DNA from: Diphasiastrum complanatum
Taxonomy: Eukaryota > Streptophyta > Lycopodiopsida > Lycopodiales > Lycopodiaceae
DNA: 29,125 nt
NCBI GenBank assembly: GCA_029204225.1
Contig: MU836432.1
Span: 1-29,125 of the forward strand
Direction of reading: 5' to 3'
Below are positions 1 to 10,535 of this stretch, piece by piece. A program made the translations under genes and the position numbers. The first letter of the stretch is position 1; every line of letters starts with the position of its first letter. Under the pieces are notes generated by a model, which saw only the letters and a list, made by a program, of their open reading frames with translations, searched no databases and was not told the DNA's origin.

Positions 1-300
1 CCGGATAGGATCATCACGACCACATAACATGAGCACCATAGCACCCAACCGCTCAACTTGCTGCTCACTCGAGAAGTTTCTTGCAAACTTCTACATTACC
101 GCACAATACACCAACTCCATAATGCAAAAAGACACTAATATGAAATGAGTCCTTGTCGAAAGAAAGTGCAACCGATATTCCATCATCTGCTACAATGTCC
201 AACTAAGAGCAACCTCCACTAGGAATTGATAGTTTTTCTCCTCTTCTACAACTTCAAATCTATTTGTCTTTCCACATGCTGATAAGATTTCCAATGTGCC
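1..300 (-). pseudogene. Possible coding fragment, unknown protein, running off the left edge
   Basis: On the minus strand one frame stays open from about 300 down to 1, apart from two TAG codons (192-190 and 93-91). The translation has a plausible amino-acid mix, including a segment reading EQQVERLGAMVLML near the left edge. Both stops sit where Gln (CAG) would be natural, the same pattern as in the other broken genes of this window. I do not recognise the product and see no start or splice site I can defend. It is divergent to the DUF7869-like gene on its right and may belong to another copy of a similar repeat outside the window. It could also be a chance open frame. Confidence 0.3.
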
Positions 301-419
301 AATACACAATAAATCTAGGATTCGAAAATCCAGATAGAGAATTCCATTTTTTTTATGTGTCAATTATTTCTGTTGGGTTTATGCTTAGCATAAGTCTAGA
401 GTTAGAATTTTTTTTAAGG

Positions 420-1960
420 TTACTTGGAATGTCACAAAAATATATGGGCCTTGTTATTGATGGAATGGATCAGAAGAAAACAATATTGTCTCATTTTGTT
501 AGAGTGCCCAAAAATTTGAACGAGACAAATTTTATTCAAGTTCATCTCGTTGGAGCACTTTGGAGTCCAAGGTCTTCTTTAATAAATCCAACGTTTGAAA
601 CGATCCAAATTTGATGATCACCATTGTACACAAGATAATCTGCAAATTTGGTGAAAATCTTCCGGAAATACTTTATTTGCGGCTTGACAACACTGCTAGA
701 GAAAATAAAAACCAAATTGTTTTGGCATGCTTGTCCATGCTAGTAGAGAATTTTAAAAAAGTAAAGATAGGCTTTTTGTTGGTGGGGCATACCCACGATC
801 AAATTGATCGAATGTTTAGTTGCTTTTCTAAGAGGTTGAGATGCAAACAGACATTTTCTTTACTAGTGCTTCAAAGCATTGTCAAGGAATCATATCTACC
901 AAAGCCAAACATGTCATTAATCAGACACTCACATATGATTTTTATGATTATATTAAGGCATCTAGTGAAACAGAGCGTTGTGTAGCTAATATTAATGATA
1001 TTAGCTTTCAACATCAGTTTAAAATCAAATGTAATGAATCAAACATTATATGGGGCAAACAATTTTTAAATTTACTTTCATGGCTACCTCTTGAAGGAGT
1101 TTGATTTTGCTTAACATTCAATCGACTAACATCAAGCTTGATGTGTTGTCTCCCTTGAAGTCCATGCTAGAAGACCAAAAGGCACAAATAGAACATCATG
1201 AGATTGATCCATTTTTGGAGTCAAGTATTCAAGTAGCTTATCAATTTTTAGATAAGTTTGATTAGCATTGGTGGAGGGACCTTTTTGAGGAACAAAAAAT
1301 CAGTTTGCTCAATCTTGAACGCGCATCAACAGCTGAAGAATTTCATTGGCCTCATAAATTAAGAACTTCAACTACAATTGTCGAACTTTCAAATCTTCCT
1401 CGAGATAATGATTGTTTGTAGTTTGTGCAGGGGGAGGAACGTGAAATTTATGTGGGCTCAAGGAAGAATAGGCTCAACCAAGAGTCGACGATTTGGATTT
1501 ACTGGATGTAGATATTTTGGCGTTTAATTTTGAGTTAACAATGACCAATCATCAACGAAAGTCAACTATATCTATATTGAAAGAATGACTTGGATTAATG
1601 GAAAACCCATCACCCTCCACTCGTCATCGACAGATAAAAATTGACTTACAAAGTTTCTTGTCAACATTGGACGTGGATTCTGAGGAAGACATGCCACTTG
1701 ACTTTTATGAAGAAGATGGATCTTTCACTTCATCATCTGAAAATGAGAGTGTTGAGAATATGTCAAGTTCTGAATTGAGAGACATTAATGAAAAGTCCTT
1801 AGAGAAATGTAGTTTAAAAAAGATAATATGCGAATATAATTTAATTCGTTTTGTATTTCAATGGGATTTTGAGTTTCAAAAATCATTTGTTCTCTTGAAA
1901 TGTTATTTCATTTGTAATTATGATGGTTTTATGAAGTTTGCAAAAAAAAAAAAGTTGTAG
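420..1960 (+). pseudogene. DUF7869-like protein, frameshifted
   Basis: Three frames in order carry the hallmarks of the large plant/protist family I know as DUF7869. These are an IDGMDQKKT motif (Asp at about 459), then LRLDNTARENKNQ (Asp at about 686), then a VGHTHDQIDRMFS box (His at about 788). The spacing of conserved Asp and His residues suggests a nuclease- or transposase-like fold, but no function is established that I know of. Downstream the frame changes to a segment ending SWLPLEGV (near 1100), then to one with LSPLKSMLEDQ (near 1150-1180), and finally to an acidic, Ser-rich tail from about 1485 onward. There are at least four frameshifts, plus TAG at 1263-1265 (between FD and HWW) and 1419-1421. 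The start is not identifiable and the N-terminus is missing or unrecognised. The last 40 codons before 1960 look non-coding. Confidence 0.6.
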
Positions 1961-2430
1961 TGCTTTATTAAAAATATGCATTTTTTGGCTTTTTAAAAAA
2001 AATAAAATTTAGAGATTTATTAGGACCATTAAAAAATCCATGATTTTGGCTTAAAACTAGGACCATTAAAAGACACCGAAAAACATTACTCTTTTTTAGC
2101 TCAAAGTCCCAAAACAAATGTCATCGTGTTATTAGTGAAAACTCTTTGAGAAATACACAGTAAAAACAATAAGGGCTCTTTTTTATCTTATGGAGTTTAA
2201 TTATCCAAGGTCTTTAAATGTTGTATTATGATGGTTTAATAAAGATTGTAAATTTTTTCTATCATGACTTATTGTTAAAATACATTTATTTATACATTTT
2301 TCTTAAATAATTTGGAGATTGACTAATAAAAATACCATGATTTCAGACTAAAAATAGGTATTCAAAATAATACCAATTTTTTTTTTTTGTATTTTATATC
2401 CAAGTCCCAAAACAAATGTCATCGCATGTT
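1918..2430. repeat. Degenerate direct duplication, unit about 300 bp
   Basis: The stretch beginning TATGATGGTTT recurs at 1918 and 2226, and the string AAGTCCCAAAACAAATGTCA recurs at about 2104 and 2402. Intervening A/T-rich text aligns loosely, including paired ACCATTAAAA-like and CATGATTT-like segments. This is an old tandem duplication of AT-rich spacer just 3' of the DUF7869-like gene. Confidence 0.55.
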
Positions 2431-3190
2431 CACATGTACAAATAGATAAAGAGAAAAGTATTGTTTATTCTCAGAGTTAGATCATTGGTGAGTATTCATA
2501 TTATTTATCACATTCGATGTTCTCAATACTTATGATTACCAAAAAAGAGTTTGAATTTATTTTTTCAAAGCTAGCTTATTAAGTAGAAACTTATTTTGTA
2601 ATTACATCTTAATCATCACGCAATATATATACTTATATAAATGAACTTTTTTACTTGGAGGATGACGACGTGCATTCACATGATTACTGAAGACTTTAAC
2701 CAGATGAAGCTATGCAATCTACAAGATTTAGACATGCAAGTGCATAAGCACTACCATTGATCCCACATGTATATGTTGACTTGCAAAAAATGTCTCGCAA
2801 GAAGATATATTACATGAACATATGTCATTTGAAACACATAATCAGGAAGATGGCATGGATGACATGATAGATGTATTTTTCATGACCCCACCCAAAGATA
2901 CATTAATGAATGAAAAAGTAATGATGCGGGGCTTGTCGTTCACCCTCTTGAAGAGGGTGCACAAATGTCTTAGTTGGAAGCTTGTCTAAACTTGCAAAAT
3001 AGATACAAATGGTCAGATGTGAGTGTCACAAAGTTATTCAGGTGAGCTAGCTTACTATTTGATATTACATTCAGGCCAAATTCTATTATATTTTATTTCT
3101 CAAATAATATGCAACACATACATGCCAATCAACAAAAAGATGATGTGATGGATCATATAGCATCCTCCGAAGGTGTATTCTTCCACATGA
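2431..3190. other. No gene seen
   Basis: AT-rich spacer with no open frame or domain I can support. The last part may contain unrecognisable upstream portions of the gypsy remnant that follows. Confidence 0.4.
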
Positions 3191-3197
3191 GACAACC

Positions 3198-4232
3198 CAG
3201 ATCATTTCACTCTCACATGAAGGCATGGGTGGAGGTCATTTTGCATCTGACATTATAGTTCACAAGATCTTGCAATCAAGATGCTGGTGGCCAACAATTC
3301 ATAAGGCTACAGAAGAATATCTAAGAAAATGCGATGTGTACCAGCAATCTAGGAGGCCAACAAGACTGCACTACGATCTATTGCATCCAGTTCTAGCTCA
3401 AGCACCACGTGAAAGTGGGAATTGGACTACGTCGGTCCCATCCATCCAGCTGCCAGAAGCTCACAAGTCCGATGGCTACATATTATCTCACCAAATGGGT
3501 AGAAGCCAAAGCAGTGCGAACTACTAATGCACTAGCTACTACTAAATTTCTATACAAAAAGATCATTGTGTGCTCTAGATGCCCCGTGGAGATAGTCAGC
3601 AATCGTGGAAGCCATTTTGTCAATGAGACCATCAAGGTCCTATTGAGGGAATTCTTCATGATCCATCGATTCAACACGACATATTATCCTCGTGGTAATG
3701 AGTAGGTAGAGTCATCTAGCAAGATCTTGTGCAACGCTATTACGAAAATAGTTGAAGCTATCAAATCTGATTGGGAGCACAAATTGCATGTTGTTTTGTG
3801 TGCATTCAGGACAACATTTAAAGGAAGTAGTGATCAAACGCCATTCCAACTAGTTTATGGTCAGGATGTTGTAATGGTAGTGGAGTTTTTGGTGCCATCA
3901 TTGAGAGTTTCCACTGTATAGCATCTTGATGAGTCCAAATCTCTACAATTGCACCATGAAGCCTTACATAAGCTTTGTGAGACACGACACTTGGCTGTAC
4001 ATGCATTGGTAGCTGAGAAAGCATGATGTAAAGCATGGCATGATTGCCAGTTACACAAGAAAGATCTTCGCTCATGTATAAAACCAAGGTGATCAAGGAA
4101 AAATTGAAGTTCACTAGCGAAGGCCCATACCGCGTCAAGGAGATCCTCAACTATGGAGCCGTGGACCTCGAACATCTCGATGGGACACTGTTTGATACAC
4201 CCATCAATGGTAGCCAACTACACAAGCACTAG
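3198..4232 (+). mobile_element. Ty3/gypsy integrase remnant (Zn finger to C-terminal domain)
   Basis: The order is that of a gypsy integrase. An HHCC-type finger starts with HEGMGGGH at about 3210 and ends in KCDVYQQ, where the second Cys of the expected CxxC is Tyr. LDYVGP, with the first catalytic Asp, follows near 3425 in another frame. VSNRGSHF near 3597 is next, where the second catalytic Asp has become Asn. The segment around YYPRGNE*VE (TAG at 3703-3705) carries the Glu region. A host-like C-terminal part follows: SEGPYRV, then LDGTLFDTPINGSQL near 4105-4220. In one frame TAG at 3919-3921 and TGA at 4024-4026 interrupt otherwise continuous coding, and there are several frameshifts. No RT or RNase H is seen upstream, so only the 3' end of pol survives. 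Loss of catalytic residues makes it inactive. Confidence 0.85.
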
Positions 4233-4318
4233 CCACCTCAGTAATCCATATCAAGCTTGATGATGACAAGTAGCTCATGTTACAGTTTAGATCTTATGCT
4301 ACAAGGGTCATCATAGCC

Positions 4319-4410
4319 AAATCTAACAAGATCTAGCTAGATTTAGTCAAATCCAGCCAGATCCGACAAGATTTAGCAAGATCCGACAAGATCCAAGTAG
4401 GATCCATATT
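4319..4410. repeat. 10-bp minisatellite, about 9 degenerate units
   Basis: Units of the type AGATCCGACA / AGATTTAGCA / AGATCTAGCT repeat with an exact 10-bp phase across about nine units, followed by decay into GATCC-containing text. Each unit centres on GATC or GATT. It lies just after the gypsy integrase, inside the probable LTR. Confidence 0.8.
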
Positions 4411-5002
4411 TAGATAGGATAAAAAAATATAGCAGATCAACATCTGGCAATACTTAGCATCTAAAATTGTAGATCTAATTTGAAGATCTCAAAAAAAAGT
4501 ACCAAAAATAGAGATAAAAATCACTTAAACTGATGGATCAGCTATTAGATCATCATAAGAACTCTCGCAGAATTCACCATAGTTAGATTAGACCCAGATG
4601 AACCTACAGAAATCTTTGCGAGAGTTACTTGTAAAGAAATAGTCAAAAAAGAGCCTCTAAGAGAGTTCAGAAAATTTGAATCATAGGAACTCTCACATAC
4701 CATCAAGATCACCATATCAACTCTCGTAGATAGCATGAATGGAATCAAGGCAGTGAAATTGACCTACCTATATGGTCATATCTTGAAAATCATCAAAATT
4801 GGGCAAGTTGTCTGAGAGTACTCTCCCTACGAGTGTTGCCCTCGCATGACCTTTAGAACCCTCACAAGGCAATCAAAACAGCGTATGAACTCTTGCAGAC
4901 TTGTATGGGGTCTTAGAATTTTGTGAAGAAGGTCCCTGCAAAATTTGGTGCGGAACTAAACAATAGAAAGTGCACTTCTTGTAATACGCCCTCTAATTTC
5001 CC

Positions 5003-5012
5003 TCTATATAGG
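5003..5012 (+). promoter_or_regulatory. TATA-like core (TCTATATAGG)
   Basis: TCTATATAGG lies in a pyrimidine-rich context and is followed by GC-richer sequence. This is consistent with an LTR promoter in the plus direction. It is a match by motif only. Confidence 0.3.
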
Positions 5013-5300
5013 CAGGAAATTTAGTCATTTGGCACTTCACACAACGAAGCTCTTGCCGATTTTATAAGCGAATTTTCAACTATCTCCGTTTGCAACCAAA
5101 CTTCACACACACCTTCCTCAACACTCATAACCACCTGTTCTACTCTCGTTTCCATGTGTTCCACCTCCATTCACTCCCAATCCATCATTTTCACTGTTCA
5201 CTGCTTCCCTGCTCTAGAGAATCAGTTGGCTAAGTTCTTTACTTCTTCTCTGGTTTCAGAACAGTTTCTGCTTGTTACCAGGCTACATTGATGTGAACGT

Positions 5301-6428
5301 TCTTGTTTTTAGGCCCAAATTAGACAGAAAGGACTGATGAACGTTGTAGTATTTAATGTCCTGCCTGTCAAAGGACAACTCAGGGGCGTCTCTCTTGAAC
5401 CGAAATCACATGCTTCAATCCAAACATGCAGATCATGCATTCAACCAAGAAATCAACATGTAGAGTAGTTGAATAGCCATGAAATCCTACTTTAATGCTG
5501 CAAATCGAACTGAATCAATTCCTAAACTATACTACACTTGCATTAGTCTAAAACAAGAAACAAAAACTAATATAGATAGAATTTTGGAGAGCCCAAGAAT
5601 CAAGAAACACACATTTCTTGATTCTTGGACAGCCAACAACGTCAATGGCATAGGCTGTTTTAGTATTTGCAAGATCTACACCACAACCTAGCCAAGACGA
5701 ATTACCTTGATGCCGATTTCTACATTAATCCACAAAGCATAAATGAAGAAAAGCAAGAAAGCTAGTCCTCCCTAATCCACAACCACACACAGAGGGATGG
5801 AAGTGCAAGATCATTAATGCATCACTCAAGAAACAAACATGATCAATGAGCTCAAAGATGCATCAAACTCATGGAAGCTATTTTCATTGAAACATGGAGT
5901 AGATACATTACACAAAAAGCTCCCTTCTACAAAGGGTGAGTCTCTTAAATAAACAAGAGAGCTCCTTAGGTGGCATCCTAGTGACATTTCCACATCTCAC
6001 AAATTACAAGTGGAATAATGCTCTCCACTAGAGGTCACCATCAAAAGGTGGCTCACTCTACTTTCTTTAAGAGGGGTCTACTTGCATTTATTACCATTAT
6101 AGGAGTTCTCAAACTTAGAATGGCCGTTTGTTACGAGTTTTTTTTTCCTCGCTGTTTATGTCCATGTGGCCCAATCGGTTATTGACATAGTGGCTTCTAT
6201 GTAACATAACTCGCCTGACCCGGAAAACACAAGTCATGTTTAGGCAAATTTGAATTTCTGGTCCGGTAGATTGGAATCATACTATTGGCTGGCGTGCGCG
6301 ACGACTGGTTGACTAAACTGCTTGGGTTAATCTCAAGTTAAAATTATCCTGGGACTCACAAATAGGTTTGGCGCCTATTATACTTTGGACTCTCATATTG
6401 ACAAGTTCAAACGTGAACTCTTCAAGCT
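5301..6428. other. No gene seen; contains one hairpin
   Basis: Long AT-rich stretch without a supportable coding frame. Short open frames here (for example 5479-5691) have no recognisable domain and contain a hairpin (5593-5628). A CCAAT string lies near 6170, upstream of the gene starting at 6429. Confidence 0.4.
5593..5628. repeat. Perfect 15-bp inverted repeat with 6-nt loop
   Basis: CCAAGAATCAAGAAA (5593-5607) is followed by CACACA and the exact reverse complement (5614-5628). The stem is perfect for 15 pairs and does not extend further on either side. Confidence 0.9.
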
Positions 6429-7762
6429 ATGGCGATGAGAAGAAGACCGAGATCCTTGATATGCTTTGCAAAATTTTATAATGAGAGAGAAGACGATGGC
6501 ACATGGATTGCTCGTGAATATCATAAGGCTTCTTGGGTACTGATGAATCCATCAGCGAGAGGGGCTTTTCACCAAAAGAAAAAGGCCAAGTATACATATA
6601 GATCTTATTGGAAAGGGCAGATTATTGATTTCAAAGTTTATTCAGGAGGACAAACCATTTCAGTGCTTATTCAACATGTTTATATGCATTCAGAACTTAA
6701 TGTGGAGGCTGTAAATCCACATGATTTTTGAAAGTGTAATTGTAAGTATCTTAATTTTTTGGGTTGCTTGTCATTTTTAAAACGTAATCGTATATATGAA
6801 TCGGAGCTTATTATGATTTTGTATTGCAGATCTATATCCTTCAAATATACATGAATGGGAACCTGCGGCATCTCTTTCATGTATTATAGATGTCATCCAT
6901 TCAAAAATTGGCAAATTGCAATACAGAGGATGAACGACAAAAGAACTTGCAGATTTTGGAATATTTTTTATGATGCTATGTATATTCCAGACAGTAATGG
7001 AGAAATGGGAAAACTAGAGTGTATACCTCTACCTAAGTTTCAAGATAACGTGTGGTGGATTGCAGTCAATGACAATATAATAAAATGTTTTCATTCCAAG
7101 CTATATAATGATAAACAAAAGTCACTCAAGGCTAGTACTGGATCAAGAAATGTGCACTTAAGCTGGTTCGTTCCAATGTCATTGTTTGTCAGCTCTTTTT
7201 CAAACATGGAGGTGCATCGAACTCTCACATTGTTTGTTTGCAAAAATCTATCAGATGATTTTTTATTCAAATTCATGGACAAAGGTTGGGATGTAAGATC
7301 CACTGCAGATATTTCTTGTAGAATCAAACATTCATCCATATCATTTAGATACTGTATAGAGAAGCAAATGCTTAGTATGGTGTTTCATTATCAGAGATGG
7401 AAAGAACACAATGGTACTTGGGCCCCATTAGATCAAGATCTAGACAACATTGGACACACTGATCGTATATTCATTGATATCATGGCAAATGGGGAGTTAC
7501 TTACTAATATTGAGATTGAGATATTCTACATTAGAACGGAACTGACACTTTTATAGCAAGATATCCTTGAATATTTCAGCTTTATATTGGATGAAAATTG
7601 GTATGTGAAATCTATGAATTTGTATATTAATTTGTATTCATTATCCTTTTTGTCAATATTTGGATAACTAGCTGTAATTTGATTAATGTATGTTTGTGCA
7701 GATACATAAAAGACATGAAGAGAAAATCAAATGCAAAGATTTGGGCGAAATTGTTTAGATAA
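6429..7762 (+). pseudogene. Unknown three-exon gene, broken
   Basis: Exon 1 runs from the ATG at 6429 to 6741, intron 6742-6829 (GTAAGT..TTGCAG), exon 2 from 6830 to 7600, intron 7601-7701 (GTATGT..GTGCAG), exon 3 from 7702 to TAA 7760-7762. Exon 1 is basic at its start (MAMRRRPRS). Exon 2 ends in an acidic segment (DIMANGELLTNIEIEIF) and exon 3 is basic. Breaks: TGA at 6729-6731, a frameshift near 6930-6960, TAG at 7554-7556, and a split TGA codon over the second intron. Introns in the right phase and the long open stretches make this a real former gene. I do not recognise any domain. Its 3' end faces the 3' end of the C48 protease gene about 190 bp away. Confidence 0.6.
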
Positions 7763-7954
7763 TAGAGCAATCACGATACAAGATTTGTAAAAGCTCTCAT
7801 AAATATCAATATATTTCTCATTTTCTGAGAATGTACATGTGCGTCATGTATATAACAATGGATGCTTTTTCCCCATTGTCTCTATCTTTCTATATGCCCA
7901 TAATTATTTACAGGGCATTACATAAAAAATGTATATCTCTATTTAATCTATTAT

Positions 7955-8325
7955 TTACAGCTCAAAGTAATATGGATTATCTCCACCCTGCACTAGTGTC
8001 AGTTGTGGACTTGATTGGCCTCCCGTTTCCGCAGCTGGACTGGGTGTTGTAGGCGATAATAAGTTCACCAAAATCTGTTGACGAAACTCATATATCTCAT
8101 TCATTGTAAATGCTCGACATTTATACTGCAAATCCAAAAGAATCGAGTCAATTGACTTATCAAAAACCAAATCGAAAATAACTTAGTTAGGAAATTCACT
8201 AGCCTAATTACCTTTCGCATATTTGGAACCCCGGATTGCATGATGTACCACTCTAAAAAGTCTTGTATATTGCGGATGGAGAACCATCCACAACTATGTC
8301 CATCATCTTGCTGAGCTGACTTCAA
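7955..8325 (-). pseudogene. C-terminal end of a C48/Ulp1-type cysteine protease
   Basis: The first exon (about 8325-8212, minus) reads QQDDGHSCGWF. This matches the oxyanion Gln plus nucleophile Cys box of Ulp1/adenain-like (C48) proteases; the Cys codon is at 8292-8290. An 86-bp phase-0 intron (8211-8126, GTAATT..TTGCAG) joins it to a last exon ending at 7955 with a Ser/Thr/Pro/Gly-rich tail (…GGDNPYYFEL). The catalytic His and Asp, which should lie upstream, are not found. The frame closes just beyond 8325, and within 12 bp the G-box repeat island begins, so the 5' part was lost or displaced. C48 proteases cleave ubiquitin-like proteins, and they are also carried by several DNA transposon families and by virus-like elements. 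Confidence 0.6.
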
Positions 8326-8336
8326 TCAGAAAACGG

Positions 8337-8882
8337 CACGTGATGGCGATATGTGAGATGGCGTATCGCTACGACGCGCGGAGGGGAAAGCTATACCGCA
8401 CGTGTGGCCAAACGTGTCATCACACGGACCTGCCACATGTAAGGACATCAACGGTCTCATCGATCATACGGCTGGCATGCACATGTGAGGACACGTGTCC
8501 TGATCTGGGCCACACATGTGTAACATGATGACTGGCTCGTACGATCGTACAGTTGGCATGAACGTGCGAGAACACGTGTTAGGATCCGATTTGTACATGT
8601 GTCATGCTAATGATTTGGCCGTCGTTTCCACACGTGTGACAATTTTTACCGCACGTTACCGAAACATGTGTACGGTTCAGATGCTCTGTATTAGACTATA
8701 TATATGAGTGTCATTTTCCGAAATTAGTTTCGCATATTGAGTCTAGGAAACTGACCTGCTCCAAAATTAGTACATACAATATCGCTACCACGCGCCCAAC
8801 CGATGGTTCCATAGTCGCACTGCTACCCTAGCACATAGTTCCGATATCCAAAATCGTGTACAATGCATATCGCCATCACGTG
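8337..8882. repeat. GC-rich island bounded by 17-bp inverted repeats, dense in G-boxes
   Basis: CACGTGATGGCGATATG at 8337-8353 is repeated as its exact reverse complement at 8866-8882. Within these 546 bp CACGTG occurs six times (8337, 8399, 8492, 8573, 8631, 8877) and ACATGT at least five times. No clear target-site duplication flanks the ends. It could be a small non-autonomous element, or a bidirectional regulatory region between the minus-strand protease and the plus-strand gene at 8934. G-boxes are bound by bZIP and bHLH factors in plants; that they act here is only inferred. Confidence 0.7.
8364..8680. repeat. 81-bp degenerate tandem repeats
   Basis: Two copies align with an exact 81-bp offset. 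CGATCRTAC is at 8461 and 8542, TGGCATG follows, ACACGTGT is at 8491 and 8572, and ACATGTGT is at 8514 and 8595. An earlier copy holds AAACGTGT at 8410 (again 81 bp before 8491). A later, shifted copy holds TACCGCACGT at 8647, matching 8394 at three periods plus 10 bp. TATCGCTAC recurs at 8364 and 8780, so traces may continue further right. Confidence 0.75.
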
Positions 8883-8933
8883 TCCAGGTTTACACCGTTT
8901 ATGTCCCCGTCCTAACCGGCGTCTCTTATCGAT

Positions 8934-10500
8934 ATGGCCTTCTCTTCTGCTAGTTCGATCTATGATATAGCTCTTAGTTCTTTCCTTGTTGATGCTGAAG
9001 TTAGCGACAGACAGGCCCATTTTTTGTCCTATTTTGATTTTCAGTTTGACATAGAGAGATTTGTTATTGAGCACAGGGAAGTTTTTCTTAAACTGTACAA
9101 GGATTTTTATGAGTGCTTGCAACAGGGTACCCTTCTGATGGACGGCCTAAGATTTGTGCATTTCACAGATTTGACTCATGCTCAGCCTAGTGCCAAGCAA
9201 AGGCATGATCGTAAGTTTACCAAACTTATCGATCTGTTTAAACGTGTCATATCCTGTGAGGAACACAATCGAGTATGTCGCTTCATTCAGGAGGGTATGG
9301 CCTTCGCGTTTTTCTTATCTGCTCTTATCCCTGATGATGCAGAATCTTCTGGGTCATCTATGATTGGTTTGCCTGCCCCTACTACTCGTGTGGCTTCAGA
9401 GGTTTCCATTATTGATGAGGTTTTAGGAGATGCAGAGGAGGCCAGGCAAGCACATCAATATGATCATGCCAAGGCTCGTTCTTTGTCTATCTCTCCCTTA
9501 TCTACCGCGAGCCAGATTGACCAGAGCAGAACCCTGATGGACCTCCCTGTGTACCATATGGACGATATTGCATTCTTGTCCATTAGCGACATCAGAGACG
9601 TAATGGATCTCAAAGAAGATGAGATATTATCTCTTTTGTCAAGGATGATTTCTGAATTTAGTGATTTTATTGACTTTGATGATGACAACCTCATAGATGG
9701 CATCGACTATGAGGATCAGGAAGAATGGGCAAGTGGCACAGATGCCCTTCAAAGGATGCTATCTGAGAGCAGGGCATATGAGTGAGGAGGAGTTTTTGGC
9801 TTTTTAGAAACGGTATCCGCCACCTCCCATATATACTATTCCAGCTGACGAGCAATCGACCATTATTGCTGGTCACAATTTAGAAGCTGTTGGTGTGATC
9901 CAGACTGACGAGGAGGATATGGTAAGTACACCTTCTCACAAAAATCATTTACTATTTAACGTGTAACTGATGATTGATCTACTAGTTTGACTAACACTTG
10001 ATTATGTGTTGTAGGAAATCGTTGAAGTTGATGTCTTTGCTAGCAGGCATGGAGGATTGAGAGAAAGACAAGGCGCGAGACAAAAGGATGCCTCATTGGC
10101 TCATTATTTGAAACATTTTGTAAATAGCAAAATTTGTATTCTTCATGAAAGATTTTTTGTGAATGCGGGAACCTTAATCATGGCCATCAAGGCCATATCT
10201 TATTTTGCCCAAGGGCATAAATATCCAAAAAATACATATAGAATCATTTTTGTCAAAAGAGATGTTGCTCTTAAAGTGTTTAATTATGTGCCAGAAAATA
10301 TTCCTATGAGATCATCAGCTCTGGAAATTCTATCAGGATATATAGATCTGAGCAAAAGGCGATCCACTTGATTTTTGGATCCGTATGATAGGAAAAAGTT
10401 CATTCATGGCCACACAACAAAAATTGTCCTTAGAGACAATGAAAAAAAAAATGATTGTACTCTTTTCCATTTAATGTATGTGAAATTTGAGAATTTTTGA
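8934..10500 (+). pseudogene. Unknown acidic two-exon gene, broken
   Basis: The ATG at 8934 opens 283 codons (to 9785). Its second half is rich in Asp/Glu (FIDFDDDNLIDGIDYEDQEE) and the first part may be helical. Coding then shifts to another frame (from about 9778), passes TAG 9805-9807 and continues to 9921. An intron at 9922-10014 (GTAAGT..TTGTAG, phase 0) follows, and the next exon runs from 10015 through TGA 10369-10371 to TGA 10498-10500. The exon-2 product is basic, with no domain I recognise. The upstream G-box island ends 51 bp before the start codon and could be its promoter. The 3' end converges on the RAG1/Transib-like gene, with a gap of about 35 bp. Frame continuity across the intron supports a real gene. 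Confidence 0.55.
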
Positions 10501-10535
10501 TTACACGCATTTGACCTTTATTGAATGCCATCAAT

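Larger units (their letters stand above)
4233..5300 (+). other. Possible 3' LTR of the gypsy remnant
   Basis: The stretch follows the integrase directly and has no coding capacity. It contains a 10-bp minisatellite, many CTCTCGCAG/CTCTCACA-like short repeats (4560-4930) and a TATA-type core at 5003-5012. Position and content fit an LTR, but no second copy is in the window and I cannot fix the TG..CA ends. Confidence 0.35.

Noticed and set aside
3483-4217. Minus-strand open frames over the gypsy integrase
   Set aside because: They are shadows of the plus-strand integrase, whose motifs are clear.
5479-5691. 70-codon plus-strand open frame
   Set aside because: It spans the 5593-5628 hairpin and has no domain, splice or codon support.
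8340-8707. Plus-strand open frames inside the G-box island
   Set aside because: The sequence is explained by 81-bp tandem repeats, and the translations are rich in Cys and His only because of CAYGTG repeats.
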